In this document: piece after piece, positions 45,206 to 54,993 of the stretch | How positions within the stretch are numbered: position 1 is the first letter of the stretch | Layout: each line of letters begins with the position of its first letter | Origin: Sva-07 sp963716095 | GTDB lineage: Bacteria; Actinomycetota; Acidimicrobiia; Acidimicrobiales; Ilumatobacteraceae | Direction: 5' to 3' | Length of the DNA: 64,000 bases | NCBI GenBank assembly: GCA_963716095.1 | Contig: CAVQSV010000008.1 | Span: 58,564-122,563, forward strand | Position numbers and translations under genes: made by a program | Notes under the pieces: generated by a model | Told to the model about the DNA's origin: nothing | The model's input: only the letters and a program-made list of their open reading frames with translations | Databases searched by the model: none

Positions 45206-46213
45206 TCAGAGGTAGAAGCCGAAGACGTCGACGATGACGTCGGTGCTCCCGGTCTGGTTGCCGCAGAAGACCTTGATCTGCCGTTCGGCGTCGATCGGAA
45301 TCGTGATCGAGTTGGCGATCTGGATGTCACCGGGGCCCCAGTTGAGCAGTGATGTCTCGGTCGAGTCCGTGTCGCCGGCGGTGACCGACAGGAAGTTCGG
45401 GCCGGTCATGTTCGCCGCCGTCACGTTGATCTGCACGGCAGTGGCACCGGCAGGAATCGCGTCTGCGATCGTGACCGTGCCATCAGCGCTGTGGCCGTCG
45501 GCGACGCTGATCACCCGCGTGCTGTTCGGCTCCATCAAGCCCCGCTCGGCGTAGTTCGGCTGACGGGAGTCGTAGGCGCGCTGGGGATCGATTGCGTGGT
45601 ACGAGCCGGCGGTCGGTGTGCCGGCGAGCTTGACGAATCGAACCTCGTCGGGGGTGCCGGTCGGCACCGTGAACCACAGCGTGCCGTCGCTGTCGACGTA
45701 GATCTCGCCGGCCACGTGCTTGCCGGGCGTCGGGCCGGCCACACCACCGGCGAGCAGCAGCAGGTGCGCACCGTTCGGCGAGGCGACAGCCTGCGCGGTC
45801 GGTACCGGGTCGGTGTCGGCGGCGGCCGCCGGCGACAGATTTGCCGCAACCACGCCGAATCCGGCTGCGGTGGTCGTGGAGCCGTGGACGCCGTTGGCGA
45901 TGGTGTCGTCGCCGTAGCCGCCGACGCCGGCCGGGAACGGCGAGTTGGCTGGTGGAACGTAGCCGCCGGCACTGAATGCGCTCGGGCCTTCGGTCGGCGG
46001 GGTGCCCGGCGTGAAGTCGATGATCGTCGGCGATGTCGATTCGACGGTTTCGCCGGCGTTGACGGAGTCCCCGTCTGCGGCAGAGACACCGCCGTTGTTC
46101 AGCAGGACGGCACCGGCTGCGGCGCCGGCTCCGCCGATGGCGATCTTGCGCAGGAGGGCGCGTCGATCGTTCGGGGTCAGGTCGGTGTCGGGGGTGTCGA
46201 TGGTGTTGCTCAT
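45206..46213 (-). CDS. Tat-exported surface protein of unknown function
   Basis: A 335-residue exported protein. The N-terminus has DRRALLRKIAIGGAGAAAGA, a twin-arginine signal with a hydrophobic stretch. The mature part is Gly/Ala/Thr-rich and predicted all-beta: GGYVPPANSPFP, GAHLLLLAGGVAGPTPGKH and IYVDSDGTLWFTVPTG, then a C-terminal domain with IDPQRAYDSRQPNY, VQINVTAANMTGPNF and ending TDVIVDVFGFYL. This end pattern (YDSR, then a beta-sandwich ending VDVxGxY) recurs in secreted actinobacterial proteins whose function is not known to me. AGGAG lies about 8 bases before ATG 46213. Folded export could mean a bound cofactor, but none is evident. Confidence 0.75.
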   Translation of the reverse strand: MSNTIDTPDTDLTPNDRRALLRKIAIGGAGAAAGAVLLNNGGVSAADGDSVNAGETVESTSPTIIDFTPGTPPTEGPSAFSAGGYVPPANSPFPAGVGGYGDDTIANGVHGSTTTAAGFGVVAANLSPAAAADTDPVPTAQAVASPNGAHLLLLAGGVAGPTPGKHVAGEIYVDSDGTLWFTVPTGTPDEVRFVKLAGTPTAGSYHAIDPQRAYDSRQPNYAERGLMEPNSTRVISVADGHSADGTVTIADAIPAGATAVQINVTAANMTGPNFLSVTAGDTDSTETSLLNWGPGDIQIANSITIPIDAERQIKVFCGNQTGSTDVIVDVFGFYL

Positions 46214-46410
46214 GGGGGACGCTCCTGTGATGGCGGGATTCACGGTTGGGTTGGGTTGAACGACCAGCGACATCACGTCGAGTCGTCGTCATCGAACTGT
46301 AACCCAAATGCAATGTCTCGTGACCGCGGCGCTGCTGGACGGCTCGGCGATCTCACCGAGCAACTGGGCCCCGCTGTCCGGTGGCGAGCGGCCGGCGTAG
46401 AATCTCACCG

Positions 46411-46761
46411 ATGCCGATGAAGACCGAGTGCAAGAACTTCGAGAGCCGCACCTATCCCAACGGCGACACGGTTCGGAAGTGCAACCTCGATCTCGCCCCC
46501 GATGCTCCCTGGCGATGCCCGGAGAGCTGTCCGAAGTACGAGCGCCGCCTGGCCGACGTCGCCTGGACGCACGGCACACTGATCGTGCCACCGACGCCTC
46601 CCGAGCCGCAGGGACTCGACGACGGGACCGCCGCGGCGATCCTCGACGAAGCCGAGGGCATCCTGAACGCCGTTGGTTCCGACATCCGCGCTGAGGTCGA
46701 GGCCGAGCGCGAGGCGGCCAACGCCGGGTTCTTCAAGCGCATCTTCAAGCGCAAACGCTGA
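46411..46761 (+). CDS. Conserved hypothetical protein with four cysteines
   Basis: A 116-residue protein. The first 45 residues hold four cysteines (TECKNFES, VRKCNLDL and CPESCPKYERR), a possible zinc or iron-sulfur site. The middle is Pro-rich (LIVPPTPPEPQG) and the C-terminal half is a charged helix ending FFKRIFKRKR, which could meet the membrane or nucleic acid. No family name is recognised; the cysteine part looks conserved. ATG 46411 is chosen because upstream in-frame codons lack family-like sequence. The MFS transporter gene follows after 51 bases. Confidence 0.7.
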   Translation: MPMKTECKNFESRTYPNGDTVRKCNLDLAPDAPWRCPESCPKYERRLADVAWTHGTLIVPPTPPEPQGLDDGTAAAILDEAEGILNAVGSDIRAEVEAEREAANAGFFKRIFKRKR

Positions 46762-46812
46762 CACGTCGCCGGCCCGTTCCCGAGCGACCAGACGACCTAG
46801 CGTCAGCTCGCA

Positions 46813-48090
46813 ATGGCTGATGTCGCGCCGACCGGAGTCGGCGCCCCGACGGGGGATCACGGGCGGTTCCCGGGTTGGTGGGTCGTCGCCGGATGCTTCA
46901 CGGTCCTCACCGTCTCGTCGGGGCTCGGCTTCTACGGCCTCGCGGTCTACCTCAACGCCTTCAGCAAGGAGCGCGAGTGGCCGCTCAGCACCATCTCGCT
47001 CGCCACCACGGTGTTCTTCGTGGTGGGCGGCATCGTCGGGGTGTGGGTCGCGCGGTGGATAGCTCGCTACGACGTTCGATTCGTCATCGCCGCAGGGGGT
47101 GTGGTCGGCGGCCTCGCACTGGGCGTTCTCGGTCAGGTCGAGCACCAGTGGCAGCTGTTCGTCGTCTACGGAGTCTTTGCTGCGGGATGGGCGGCAGCGG
47201 GCTTGGTGCCGGCCACCACGGTGGTGACCAGGTGGTTCCACGCCAAACGGTCCGTGGCGTTGTCGGTCGCTTCGACCGGCTTGTCGATCGGCGGCATCGT
47301 GATCACCCCGTTCGCCAAGCAACTGCTCGACAGCCAGGGCCTGGAAGCCGGCACGCCGTGGCTGGGTGCAGTCTTCGTGATCGGCATCGTGCCCGTCGGC
47401 TGGTTCGTCGTGCGGCCCGATCCGGAATCCGAGGGGTGGGCACCCGACGGGATCCGTCGCGCTGTCGGCGAGGTGGCGCCGCCATTGACCGGCGTGGCGT
47501 TCGCGGACGCCGTTCGAACTCGCTTCTTCCTCGCGGTGACCATCGGATTCCTGCTCGCGCTCGGAGCGCAGGTGGGCGGTATCCAACAGCTGGTCAAGCT
47601 CGTGGAGGATCGCACCGACGAACGCACCGCACAGTTCGCGCTCACGGCGATCGCCGGCACATCGGTGGTGGCCCGCCTGATCGGTGGGCGCGTCGTGCAG
47701 CGTGTGCCGATGATGTCGATGGCGGTCGGTCTGGTTGCCGCGCAGGCGGTGGCGCTCGTCGTGATCGGCGTGGCCGACGTGACCTGGTTGCTGTTCGCGG
47801 CGATCGTGCTGTTCGGAGCGACGATCGGCAACGTCTTGATGCTGCAGCCGCTGCTGATCGCCGAACGGTTCGGCGTGCGCGACTATCCGCGCCTCTTCAG
47901 CCGGGCGCAGCTCGTCGCGGTCGTCGGAACGGCGGGCGGGCCACTGCTCCTCGGCGCGCTGTTCGACGTGTTCGGCTCGTATCGGGTTCCGTACGCGATT
48001 GCTGCTGGCTGTTCGCTGGCCGGCGCCGTCGTGCTCTCACTTGGAGGCCCTGCCACCGTCGTTGCCGACGGTGACGAACACCCCGCGTGA
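46813..48090 (+). CDS. Major facilitator superfamily transporter
   Basis: A 425-residue membrane protein with 12 predicted helices. Opening GWWVVAGCFTVLTVSSGLGFYG, the loop after helix 2 with VARWIARYDVRFV, and TTVVTRWFHAKRSVALSVAS are typical of the MCT/OFA-like carboxylate transporter group. The second half begins near LTGVAFADAVRTRFFLAVT. A small organic acid is a reasonable guess for the substrate, but it is not shown by the sequence. The gene ends 3 bases before the convergent sufR gene, with no hairpin between them. Confidence 0.85.
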   Translation: MADVAPTGVGAPTGDHGRFPGWWVVAGCFTVLTVSSGLGFYGLAVYLNAFSKEREWPLSTISLATTVFFVVGGIVGVWVARWIARYDVRFVIAAGGVVGGLALGVLGQVEHQWQLFVVYGVFAAGWAAAGLVPATTVVTRWFHAKRSVALSVASTGLSIGGIVITPFAKQLLDSQGLEAGTPWLGAVFVIGIVPVGWFVVRPDPESEGWAPDGIRRAVGEVAPPLTGVAFADAVRTRFFLAVTIGFLLALGAQVGGIQQLVKLVEDRTDERTAQFALTAIAGTSVVARLIGGRVVQRVPMMSMAVGLVAAQAVALVVIGVADVTWLLFAAIVLFGATIGNVLMLQPLLIAERFGVRDYPRLFSRAQLVAVVGTAGGPLLLGALFDVFGSYRVPYAIAAGCSLAGAVVLSLGGPATVVADGDEHPA

Positions 48091-48093
48091 CCG

Positions 48094-48729
48094 CTATCGG
48101 TCGACGGCGATGTCGTAGGCACAGGTGTGCGCGCCGCTGGTCTTGTGCGTGACCCGGGCGACGGTTGCGTCGGGCAGCACACCCTGGAGGTACTCGAGTT
48201 CGCTGGCGCAGGCTTTGCGGAATCTGCTGGCGACGGTCCAGATCGCACAGTTGTGCAGATTGATCCGGAAGTGATCCTCGGCGAGCTGTTCCCAGTCGCA
48301 CAGGTATCCCTCCGCGTCGAGGAGTTCGGTGACCCGGGCGACTCGGTCCTCGACGGAGGTGCCGGCAAGGTGCGCTTCGGCGTCGTCGACGAGGCGTTGG
48401 CGCCGACGGTCGAACACTCGGTCGACGAGCTCGGGGTCTTCGTCGCCGACGAGTTCGAGCAGTTCGATCGACAGGTCGTCGGAGGTGACGAACAGCGGCT
48501 CGGTCCGTTCGGTGGCGCGGTAGCGGTCGGCGGGGCGACCGGTGTTGCCTCGATCCTGGCGGGCCTCGATCAGCCCGGAGGATCGCAGCGCGCCGAGGTG
48601 TTGGCGCACCGCGCTGGGGGAGACCTCGAGCGCGGCGGCGAGCTCGTCGGCCGTCGCTTCGCCCAGCCGTTTCAGCGTCTCGATGACGCGGCGCTGTGTC
48701 GGCGACAGCGTGGCGTTGGCGGTGGTCAT
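48094..48729 (-). CDS. sufR: SufR-type iron-sulfur-responsive repressor
   Basis: A 211-residue regulator with an ArsR/MarR-like winged helix at 8-70 (IETLKRLGEATADELAAALEVSPSAVRQHLGAL, given here as the HTH core). The C-terminal part holds Cys144, Cys161, Cys174 and Cys203, candidates for the Fe-S cluster that SufR uses to sense demand. It is divergent from sufB with a 26-bp palindrome between them, the standard SufR arrangement. A possible -10 (TACGAT) ends 6 bases before the ATG, so the message may be leaderless and repressed by its own product. Confidence 0.88.
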   Translation of the reverse strand: MTTANATLSPTQRRVIETLKRLGEATADELAAALEVSPSAVRQHLGALRSSGLIEARQDRGNTGRPADRYRATERTEPLFVTSDDLSIELLELVGDEDPELVDRVFDRRRQRLVDDAEAHLAGTSVEDRVARVTELLDAEGYLCDWEQLAEDHFRINLHNCAIWTVASRFRKACASELEYLQGVLPDATVARVTHKTSGAHTCAYDIAVDR

Positions 48730-48754
48730 GTGACGATCGTAGCCTCTTTGGAGA

Positions 48755-48780
48755 GTTTCGCAAGGAAGAACTTGTGAAAC
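48755..48780. promoter_or_regulatory. SufR-type operator palindrome between sufR and sufB
   Basis: GTTTC-G-CAAG, six bases, CTTG-T-GAAAC: a 26-base inverted repeat with one G-T pair. It overlaps a -35-like TTGCGA toward sufR and TTGTGA toward sufB. The inner CAAG-N6-CTTG has the geometry of the CAAC-N6-GTTG sites of cyanobacterial SufR. Confidence 0.65.
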
Positions 48781-48825
48781 GCCATCCGTGCTGGTAGCAA
48801 GAGGTGTAATGGCACTGCAACCACG

Positions 48826-48858
48826 ACACGAGACGGGACACGAGACGGGACACGAGAC
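48826..48858 (+). repeat. 12-bp tandem repeat in the sufB leader
   Basis: ACACGAGACGGG occurs 2.75 times without gaps, about 100 bases before the sufB start. Its function is unknown; it could be slippage-generated. Confidence 0.75.
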
Positions 48859-48954
48859 CGTGACGGCCCCGACGGCACCGCCTCGACCGTCGGTAGCGTG
48901 GCCGACGGCCGGCACCACCCTCCGCAGACCGTGCGGCCACAGAGAGGAACGGCG

Positions 48955-50396
<1,442 letters not shown>

Positions 50397-50397
<1 letters not shown>

Positions 50398-51182
50398 TGC
50401 TGCACGTCGAGAACCTGACCGCATCGATCGAGGACAAGCAGATCCTCAAGGGGCTGAACCTGGATGTCGGCGACGGCGAGGTCCACGCCATCATGGGGCC
50501 GAACGGCTCCGGCAAGAGCACGTTCGCCCATGCGCTGGCGGGCCGCGACGGCTACGAGATCGGTGGCGTCGTCACCCTCGACGGCGCCGACCTGCTCGAC
50601 ATGTCGCCCGAGGCGCGCGCCGCCGCTGGTGTCTTCATGGGATTCCAGTATCCGGTGGAGATCCCGGGCGTCAACAACATGTACTTCCTGCGCACTGCGC
50701 TCAACTCGGTGCGTCGTGCCCGGGGTGAGACCGAGATCGGCGCCCGCGACTTCCTGGCGGTCGCCAAGGAGGCGATGGAGCTCGTCGAGATGAAGCAGGA
50801 CTTCCTCGATCGTGCCGTCAACGCCGGATTCTCCGGTGGCGAGAAGAAGCGCAACGAGATCTTGCAGATGGCGGTGATGCAGCCACGCCTCGCCGTGCTC
50901 GACGAGACCGACTCCGGGCTCGACATCGACGCACTGCGGATCATCGCCGGCGGCGTCAACGCCCTGCGCGGTCCGGAGCGTTCGATGATCGTCATCACCC
51001 ACTACCAGCGCCTGCTCGACTACATCAAGCCCGACTTCGTGCACGTGCTGGTCAATGGACGCATCGTCGAGTCCGGCGACCACACCCTGGCGCTGCACCT
51101 CGAAGATCACGGCTACGCCGACTTCGTCAACACCGATCTCAACGACGCCCCCGAGCGCCCGCTCGCCGGCGCCCCATCGTGA
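50397..51182 (+). CDS. sufC: Fe-S cluster assembly ATPase SufC
   Basis: A 261-residue ABC-type ATPase of the SUF system. Walker A is GPNGSGKST, the signature is FSGGEKKRNEILQM, Walker B is LAVLDETDSGLDIDAL and the H-loop is VITHYQRLLDYI, all in the SufC-specific form. It binds SufB and SufD and uses ATP to reshape the complex during cluster assembly. Both ends overlap neighbouring genes (TGATG with sufB, GTGA with sufD), so the three subunits are translationally coupled. Confidence 0.96.
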
Positions 51183-52414
51183 CGATGAGCGCCACTGCTG
51201 CAGCAGCGACTCGCCTCGGAGCGATCGACGTGCTCGACGCCATCTCGCTGCCCACCAAACGTGACGAAGCCTGGCGGTACGCGCCGCATCGCGTCCTCGC
51301 CGAGCTGACCTTCGGTCCGACGGTCGCCGGCACGGTCGAGCTGCCATTCGCACTCGACGAGCAGCTCGGCTACCTCAGTGGACCGTGCATCGTCGTGGTC
51401 AATGGCGCAGTCGATCGCGAACGCTCGAACCTCGACGGCGTCGACGGGGTGCACTTCGCCTCGCTCGCAGACGTCGCCGGGGCAACCCCCGAGCTCGTTG
51501 CCCGTCACGCCGACGGCGTCGACATCGTCGACTCGTTCATGGCGTTCAACCTGGCCTACGGCACCGACGGCGCTGTCGTGCGGGTGGATGCTGACGTCGA
51601 CGTCACCGCTCCGATCCACGTCGTCGACATCGTCGTCCCCGGATCGGTGACCAACGCGTCGAGTACGGGTGTGGTCATCCAGATCGGGGAGCGAAGCGCT
51701 GCCACCGTGGTCGAGACCCGCCTCGGAGCGGGTGCTGAGTTCGGCGGATCGAACGTGCGCACCACGATCGATCTCGCGGCCGACGCAACGCTCGAGCACC
51801 TCGTCGTTCAGGACCTCCCAGCGGGTCAGGTGCATCTCGGTCGGGTCGACGCCTGCCAGGCCGAGCGCAGCACACTGCATTTGCGGTCCTTCAACCTCGG
51901 ATCGTCCTACGGGCGCCTTGCCTGTCATGTGGTCTTGGCCGGCGCCGGCGCCCATGCCGATCTCTCCGGGCTGTTCTTCGGAGTCGGCGATCAGACCCTC
52001 GACCAGCAGATCACGGTGGTTCACCAGGCGCCCGATTGCACGAGCCGACAGGTGTTCCGTGGCGTTCTCGACGATTCGAGCACCGGCGTGTTCAACGGGG
52101 GCATCGACGTGTGCCCCGGTGCCGACGGCACCGATGCCGAGCAGTCGAACGACAACCTGTTGCTGTCCGACCGTGCCGAGGTGAACACCCAACCGCGTCT
52201 CGAGATCCTCGCCGACGAGGTCGCGTGCAAGCACGGAGCCACGGTCGGCCAACTCGACGACACCGCGCTGTACTACCTGCGGTCGCGTGGCATCGGTGTC
52301 GGCGACGCTCGGCGGTTGCTGATCAATGGCTTCGCCGACCAGATCGTCGACGACATCAGTGTCGAAACGATCCGCAGCTGGGTCACTCACCGGCTGGGTC
52401 ACGACCATGACTGA
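51179..52414 (+). CDS. sufD: Fe-S cluster assembly protein SufD
   Basis: A 411-residue SufB paralogue. The N-terminal helical part has SLPTKRDEAWRYAPHRVL, then the right-handed beta-helix (VVIQIGERSAATVVETRLG, AERSTLHLRSFNLGSSYGRL) and the SufD C-terminal motif QSNDNLLLSDRAEVNTQPRLEI cut here to its key parts QSNDNLLLS and KHGATVGQLD. The serine-histidine features of these C-terminal motifs help build the cluster site at the SufB-SufD interface. GTG 51179 overlaps the sufC stop; ATG 51185 is an alternative start. Confidence 0.94.
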   Translation: MTMSATAAAATRLGAIDVLDAISLPTKRDEAWRYAPHRVLAELTFGPTVAGTVELPFALDEQLGYLSGPCIVVVNGAVDRERSNLDGVDGVHFASLADVAGATPELVARHADGVDIVDSFMAFNLAYGTDGAVVRVDADVDVTAPIHVVDIVVPGSVTNASSTGVVIQIGERSAATVVETRLGAGAEFGGSNVRTTIDLAADATLEHLVVQDLPAGQVHLGRVDACQAERSTLHLRSFNLGSSYGRLACHVVLAGAGAHADLSGLFFGVGDQTLDQQITVVHQAPDCTSRQVFRGVLDDSSTGVFNGGIDVCPGADGTDAEQSNDNLLLSDRAEVNTQPRLEILADEVACKHGATVGQLDDTALYYLRSRGIGVGDARRLLINGFADQIVDDISVETIRSWVTHRLGHDHD

Positions 52415-52988
52415 GCCGACCGACGTCGGAGTCGGAGTCGGCGTTCGCAAGGGCTTCGCCCTGCCCCGCGACTGCGAGGTCACGATCGTCCCCGCCGGGC
52501 AACGAACCGTTCTCCCGAAGGGCGATCGGGTGACGCTGCTGCAAGCGCTGGGCGGTACCGCCACCGTGAAGACCCGTGAGGGCGAGATGGCGCGGCTCAG
52601 CCGTACCGACTCGATCGAGTTCGGTTTCATCGAAGCGCCTGCGGACGGCACCGATCCGATCGCGAGCAACGAGCCGTTCAGCATCGATCGGGTCTGGGAG
52701 GCGGCCACAACCGTCTACGACCCGGAGATACCGGTCGACATCGTCGAGCTCGGCCTGGTGTATCGGGTCGACGCCTCGCAGCTCGCCAGTGGTGGCTGGC
52801 GAGTCGAAGTCGACATGTCGGTGACCGCCCCGTTCTGTGGGATGGGCGACATCCTGCGCCAAGATCTCCACGATGCCGTCGCCTCGCTCAATGGGGTCGA
52901 GGACGTCGAGGTGAAGCTCGTGTTCGACCCGCCGTGGGATGCGTCGCGCCTCTCCGACGTGGCTCGGCTCGAACTCGGCATGATGTGA
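52407..52988 (+). CDS. sufT: SufT-like DUF59/MIP18 protein of the SUF operon
   Basis: A 193-residue protein with a variable N-terminal domain (LPRDCEVTIVPAG, LPKGDRVTLLQALGGTATV; about 1-90) followed by a MIP18/DUF59 domain (VYDPEIPVDIVELGLVYRV, VDMSVTAPFCGMGDILRQD). The DPE start and the TAPFC cysteine are conserved; this two-domain form is SufT (TIGR03406), an auxiliary factor for Fe-S protein maturation. The ATG lies 8 bases inside sufD, so it is part of the same operon. Confidence 0.9.
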   Translation: MTEPTDVGVGVGVRKGFALPRDCEVTIVPAGQRTVLPKGDRVTLLQALGGTATVKTREGEMARLSRTDSIEFGFIEAPADGTDPIASNEPFSIDRVWEAATTVYDPEIPVDIVELGLVYRVDASQLASGGWRVEVDMSVTAPFCGMGDILRQDLHDAVASLNGVEDVEVKLVFDPPWDASRLSDVARLELGMM

Positions 52989-53011
52989 ATCGGCGGCTAC
53001 CGTCGTCGTCG

Positions 53012-53494
53012 ATGACCGACGAGCCACACCGCAACGTGAGCCGGGTGATCGAGGCCGGCGCCGCGATCGGACTCGACGTCCAGCCCGTGCGCTTCCCCGA
53101 AGGCACCAAGACCGCAGTCGACGCAGCAGCTGCGATCGGATGCGACGTCGGGCAGATCGTCAAGAGTCTGATCTTCGCCGTCGACGGCGAAGTCGTCCTC
53201 GCCTACGTCAGCGGTGCCAATCAGCTCGACGAGGCAAAGTTGGCGATTGCCGCCGGAGGTGCGACGTGCAGCCGTGTCGACGCCGACACCGTGCGCACGG
53301 CCACCGGATTCCCGATCGGCGGCGTGCCGCCGTTCGGGCACATCACCGAACTGCGGGTCTTCGTCGATCCCTCACTGCTCGCACACGAGACGGTGTGGGC
53401 CGCGGCGGGCACCTGGCACGACGTGTTCTCGCTGACCCCGGAGCAACTCGTCGAGGCCAGCAGCGGCAGCGTCGTCGAGCTGGCGAGGGTCTGA
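53012..53494 (+). CDS. YbaK/EbsC family aminoacyl-tRNA deacylase-like protein
   Basis: A 160-residue trans-editing-domain protein. Marks are FPEGTKTAVDAAAAIGC, the conserved lysine in IVKSLIFAVDG, and FPIGGVPPFGH, the glycine-rich loop that ends the substrate pocket. YbaK/ProX relatives remove mischarged amino acids from tRNA. It starts 23 bases after sufT and is followed by the FkbM gene after 1 base, so it may be expressed with the SUF operon, although no functional link is known. Confidence 0.88.
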   Translation: MTDEPHRNVSRVIEAGAAIGLDVQPVRFPEGTKTAVDAAAAIGCDVGQIVKSLIFAVDGEVVLAYVSGANQLDEAKLAIAAGGATCSRVDADTVRTATGFPIGGVPPFGHITELRVFVDPSLLAHETVWAAAGTWHDVFSLTPEQLVEASSGSVVELARV

Positions 53495-53495
53495 C

Positions 53496-54467
53496 GTGTT
53501 CGACCGCTGGCGACGTCCCCCCGAAGCGCCGGTCGATCCGTGGGACGAGATCCTGGCGCTGCTCTTCCCCGACCGGCTCGACGACGTCCAGAACCACCTC
53601 GTCCGGCATGCGATCGGCGACTCGCCGCCGACGCTGAGCGCGGTTCGAGTGGCCCTTGGCGCCCTCGACCAACAGACCAGTACCTCGCCGGTCACGATCA
53701 GGTGGAGTCAATCGGATCTCGAGATGGTCGATCTCGACGGGCTGCAACTCGCGGTCGATCGGGCCGACGCATCGGTGTCGGTCCAGATCGCGGACGGAGC
53801 GTACGAGCCGCACGTCGCTGCCACGCTCGACCGGTTGCTCGGGCCCGGTGATCTGTTCGTCGACGTCGGAGCGAACGTCGGGTACCACGCGTTCAGGGCA
53901 TCGCAGCGGGTCGGCCCTCACGGCTGGGTGATGGCCGTCGAAGCAAACCCGGAAAACGCGCGATTGATCGCGTACACGATCGCCGCCAACGAGCTGACGA
54001 ACGTCGAGTTGGTGCCGCTCGCGTTGGCCGGTCGTCGGGGGTTCGTCTCCTTCGGGACGCATGTGGGCTCCAACGGCGGCTTCCTGCCCGACGATCAGGC
54101 CACGACCGGGTCGGGCCGGGGCACGATCGTGCCGACGCTCGCGCTCGACGACGTCGATCTCGACCGTGTGTCGGTGATCAAGATCGACGTCGAGGGCGCC
54201 GAGGCCATCGTGATCGACGGTGCACTCGACACCATCGAGCGGCATCGGCCGACGTTCGTGATGGAGTTCTCGCAGGAGATGACCTCGCGAGTCTCGGCTC
54301 GCTCACCCGAGGATCATCTGCAGCGATTCATCGATTGGGGCTACTCGATCGCCATCGTCGACCGAGCGACGTTCGAGCCGAACCCGGTCGGCTCGGTTGA
54401 CGAACTCCTCGCCGGTTGGGGCGATTTCCTCCGCATCGAGGACCTGCTGTTGCGTCCATCGGACTGA
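53496..54467 (+). CDS. FkbM family methyltransferase
   Basis: A 323-residue protein with an N-terminal helical part (1-110) and a FkbM-type SAM-dependent methyltransferase domain. SAM motif I is LFVDVGANVGYHA, the acidic residue after strand 2 is in VMAVEANPENARLI, and KIDVEGAE is the FkbM signature. Targets of this family include sugars and lipids. GTG 53496 starts one base after the YbaK stop. No glycosyltransferases are nearby, so the substrate is unknown. Confidence 0.88.
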   Translation: MFDRWRRPPEAPVDPWDEILALLFPDRLDDVQNHLVRHAIGDSPPTLSAVRVALGALDQQTSTSPVTIRWSQSDLEMVDLDGLQLAVDRADASVSVQIADGAYEPHVAATLDRLLGPGDLFVDVGANVGYHAFRASQRVGPHGWVMAVEANPENARLIAYTIAANELTNVELVPLALAGRRGFVSFGTHVGSNGGFLPDDQATTGSGRGTIVPTLALDDVDLDRVSVIKIDVEGAEAIVIDGALDTIERHRPTFVMEFSQEMTSRVSARSPEDHLQRFIDWGYSIAIVDRATFEPNPVGSVDELLAGWGDFLRIEDLLLRPSD

Positions 54468-54478
54468 CCGCGCTCGAG

Positions 54479-54518
54479 CGGTGAGCGAACGACGCAGATG
54501 TGGTGGGTTCGCTCATCG
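54479..54518. terminator. Bidirectional hairpin between FkbM and sufU genes
   Basis: CGGTGAGCGAAC (54479-54490) pairs with GTTCGCTCATCG (54507-54518), 12 pairs with one G-T, around a 16-base loop between convergent stops. Confidence 0.55.
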
Positions 54519-54537
54519 GAGCCTGTGCAACTGAGGC

Positions 54538-54993
54538 TCAGGAGCGATCGAGCGCCTCGGCGAGGGTGTTCCAGCCGAGCACGGCGCACTTGATGCGCAC
54601 CGGGAACTTCACGACGCCCTGCAGCGCTTCGAGGTCACCGAGATCGATGTCGTCGTCACCTGGCTGCGCTTCGACGTCGTCCAGGCCCATCATCGACCGG
54701 AACCGCCGGATCATGGCACGGGCTTCGCCGACGGACTTGCCGATGACGGCCTGGGTCATCATCGATGCCGACGACTGCGAGATCGAGCAGCCTTGGCCAC
54801 CGATCTTCACGTCGGTGACGACAGCGTCGTTTCCCTCGCCGTCGACGAGGAGGTACAGCGTGATCTCATCACCGCACAGCGGGTTGTGGCCGCGTGACTC
54901 GATGGCTGGCGGAGATTCGAGTTCGCCACGGTTCCGCGGCGTGCGGTAGTGGTCGAGAATGATCTCGCGGTAGAGGTCTTCGAGGCCCGACAT
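54538..54993 (-). CDS. sufU: SufU zinc-dependent sulfurtransferase / IscU-like protein
   Basis: A 151-residue SufU. Zinc ligands are Cys40 (NPLCGDE, with Asp42), Cys69 (GGQGCSIS) and Cys136 (RIKCAVLGW); the 18-21-residue insert between the second and third cysteines that separates SufU from IscU is present (FRSMMGLDDVEAQPGDD). It accepts sulfur from SufS and passes it to the SufBCD scaffold. Its start overlaps the sufS stop (TGATG), so the pair is co-expressed, on the strand opposite to sufBCD. Confidence 0.94.
   Translation of the reverse strand: MSGLEDLYREIILDHYRTPRNRGELESPPAIESRGHNPLCGDEITLYLLVDGEGNDAVVTDVKIGGQGCSISQSSASMMTQAVIGKSVGEARAMIRRFRSMMGLDDVEAQPGDDDIDLGDLEALQGVVKFPVRIKCAVLGWNTLAEALDRS

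Noticed and set aside
48826..48858. Iteron origin or regulatory array before sufB
   Set aside because: Fewer than three copies, no AT-rich region and no replication gene nearby; kept only as a repeat.
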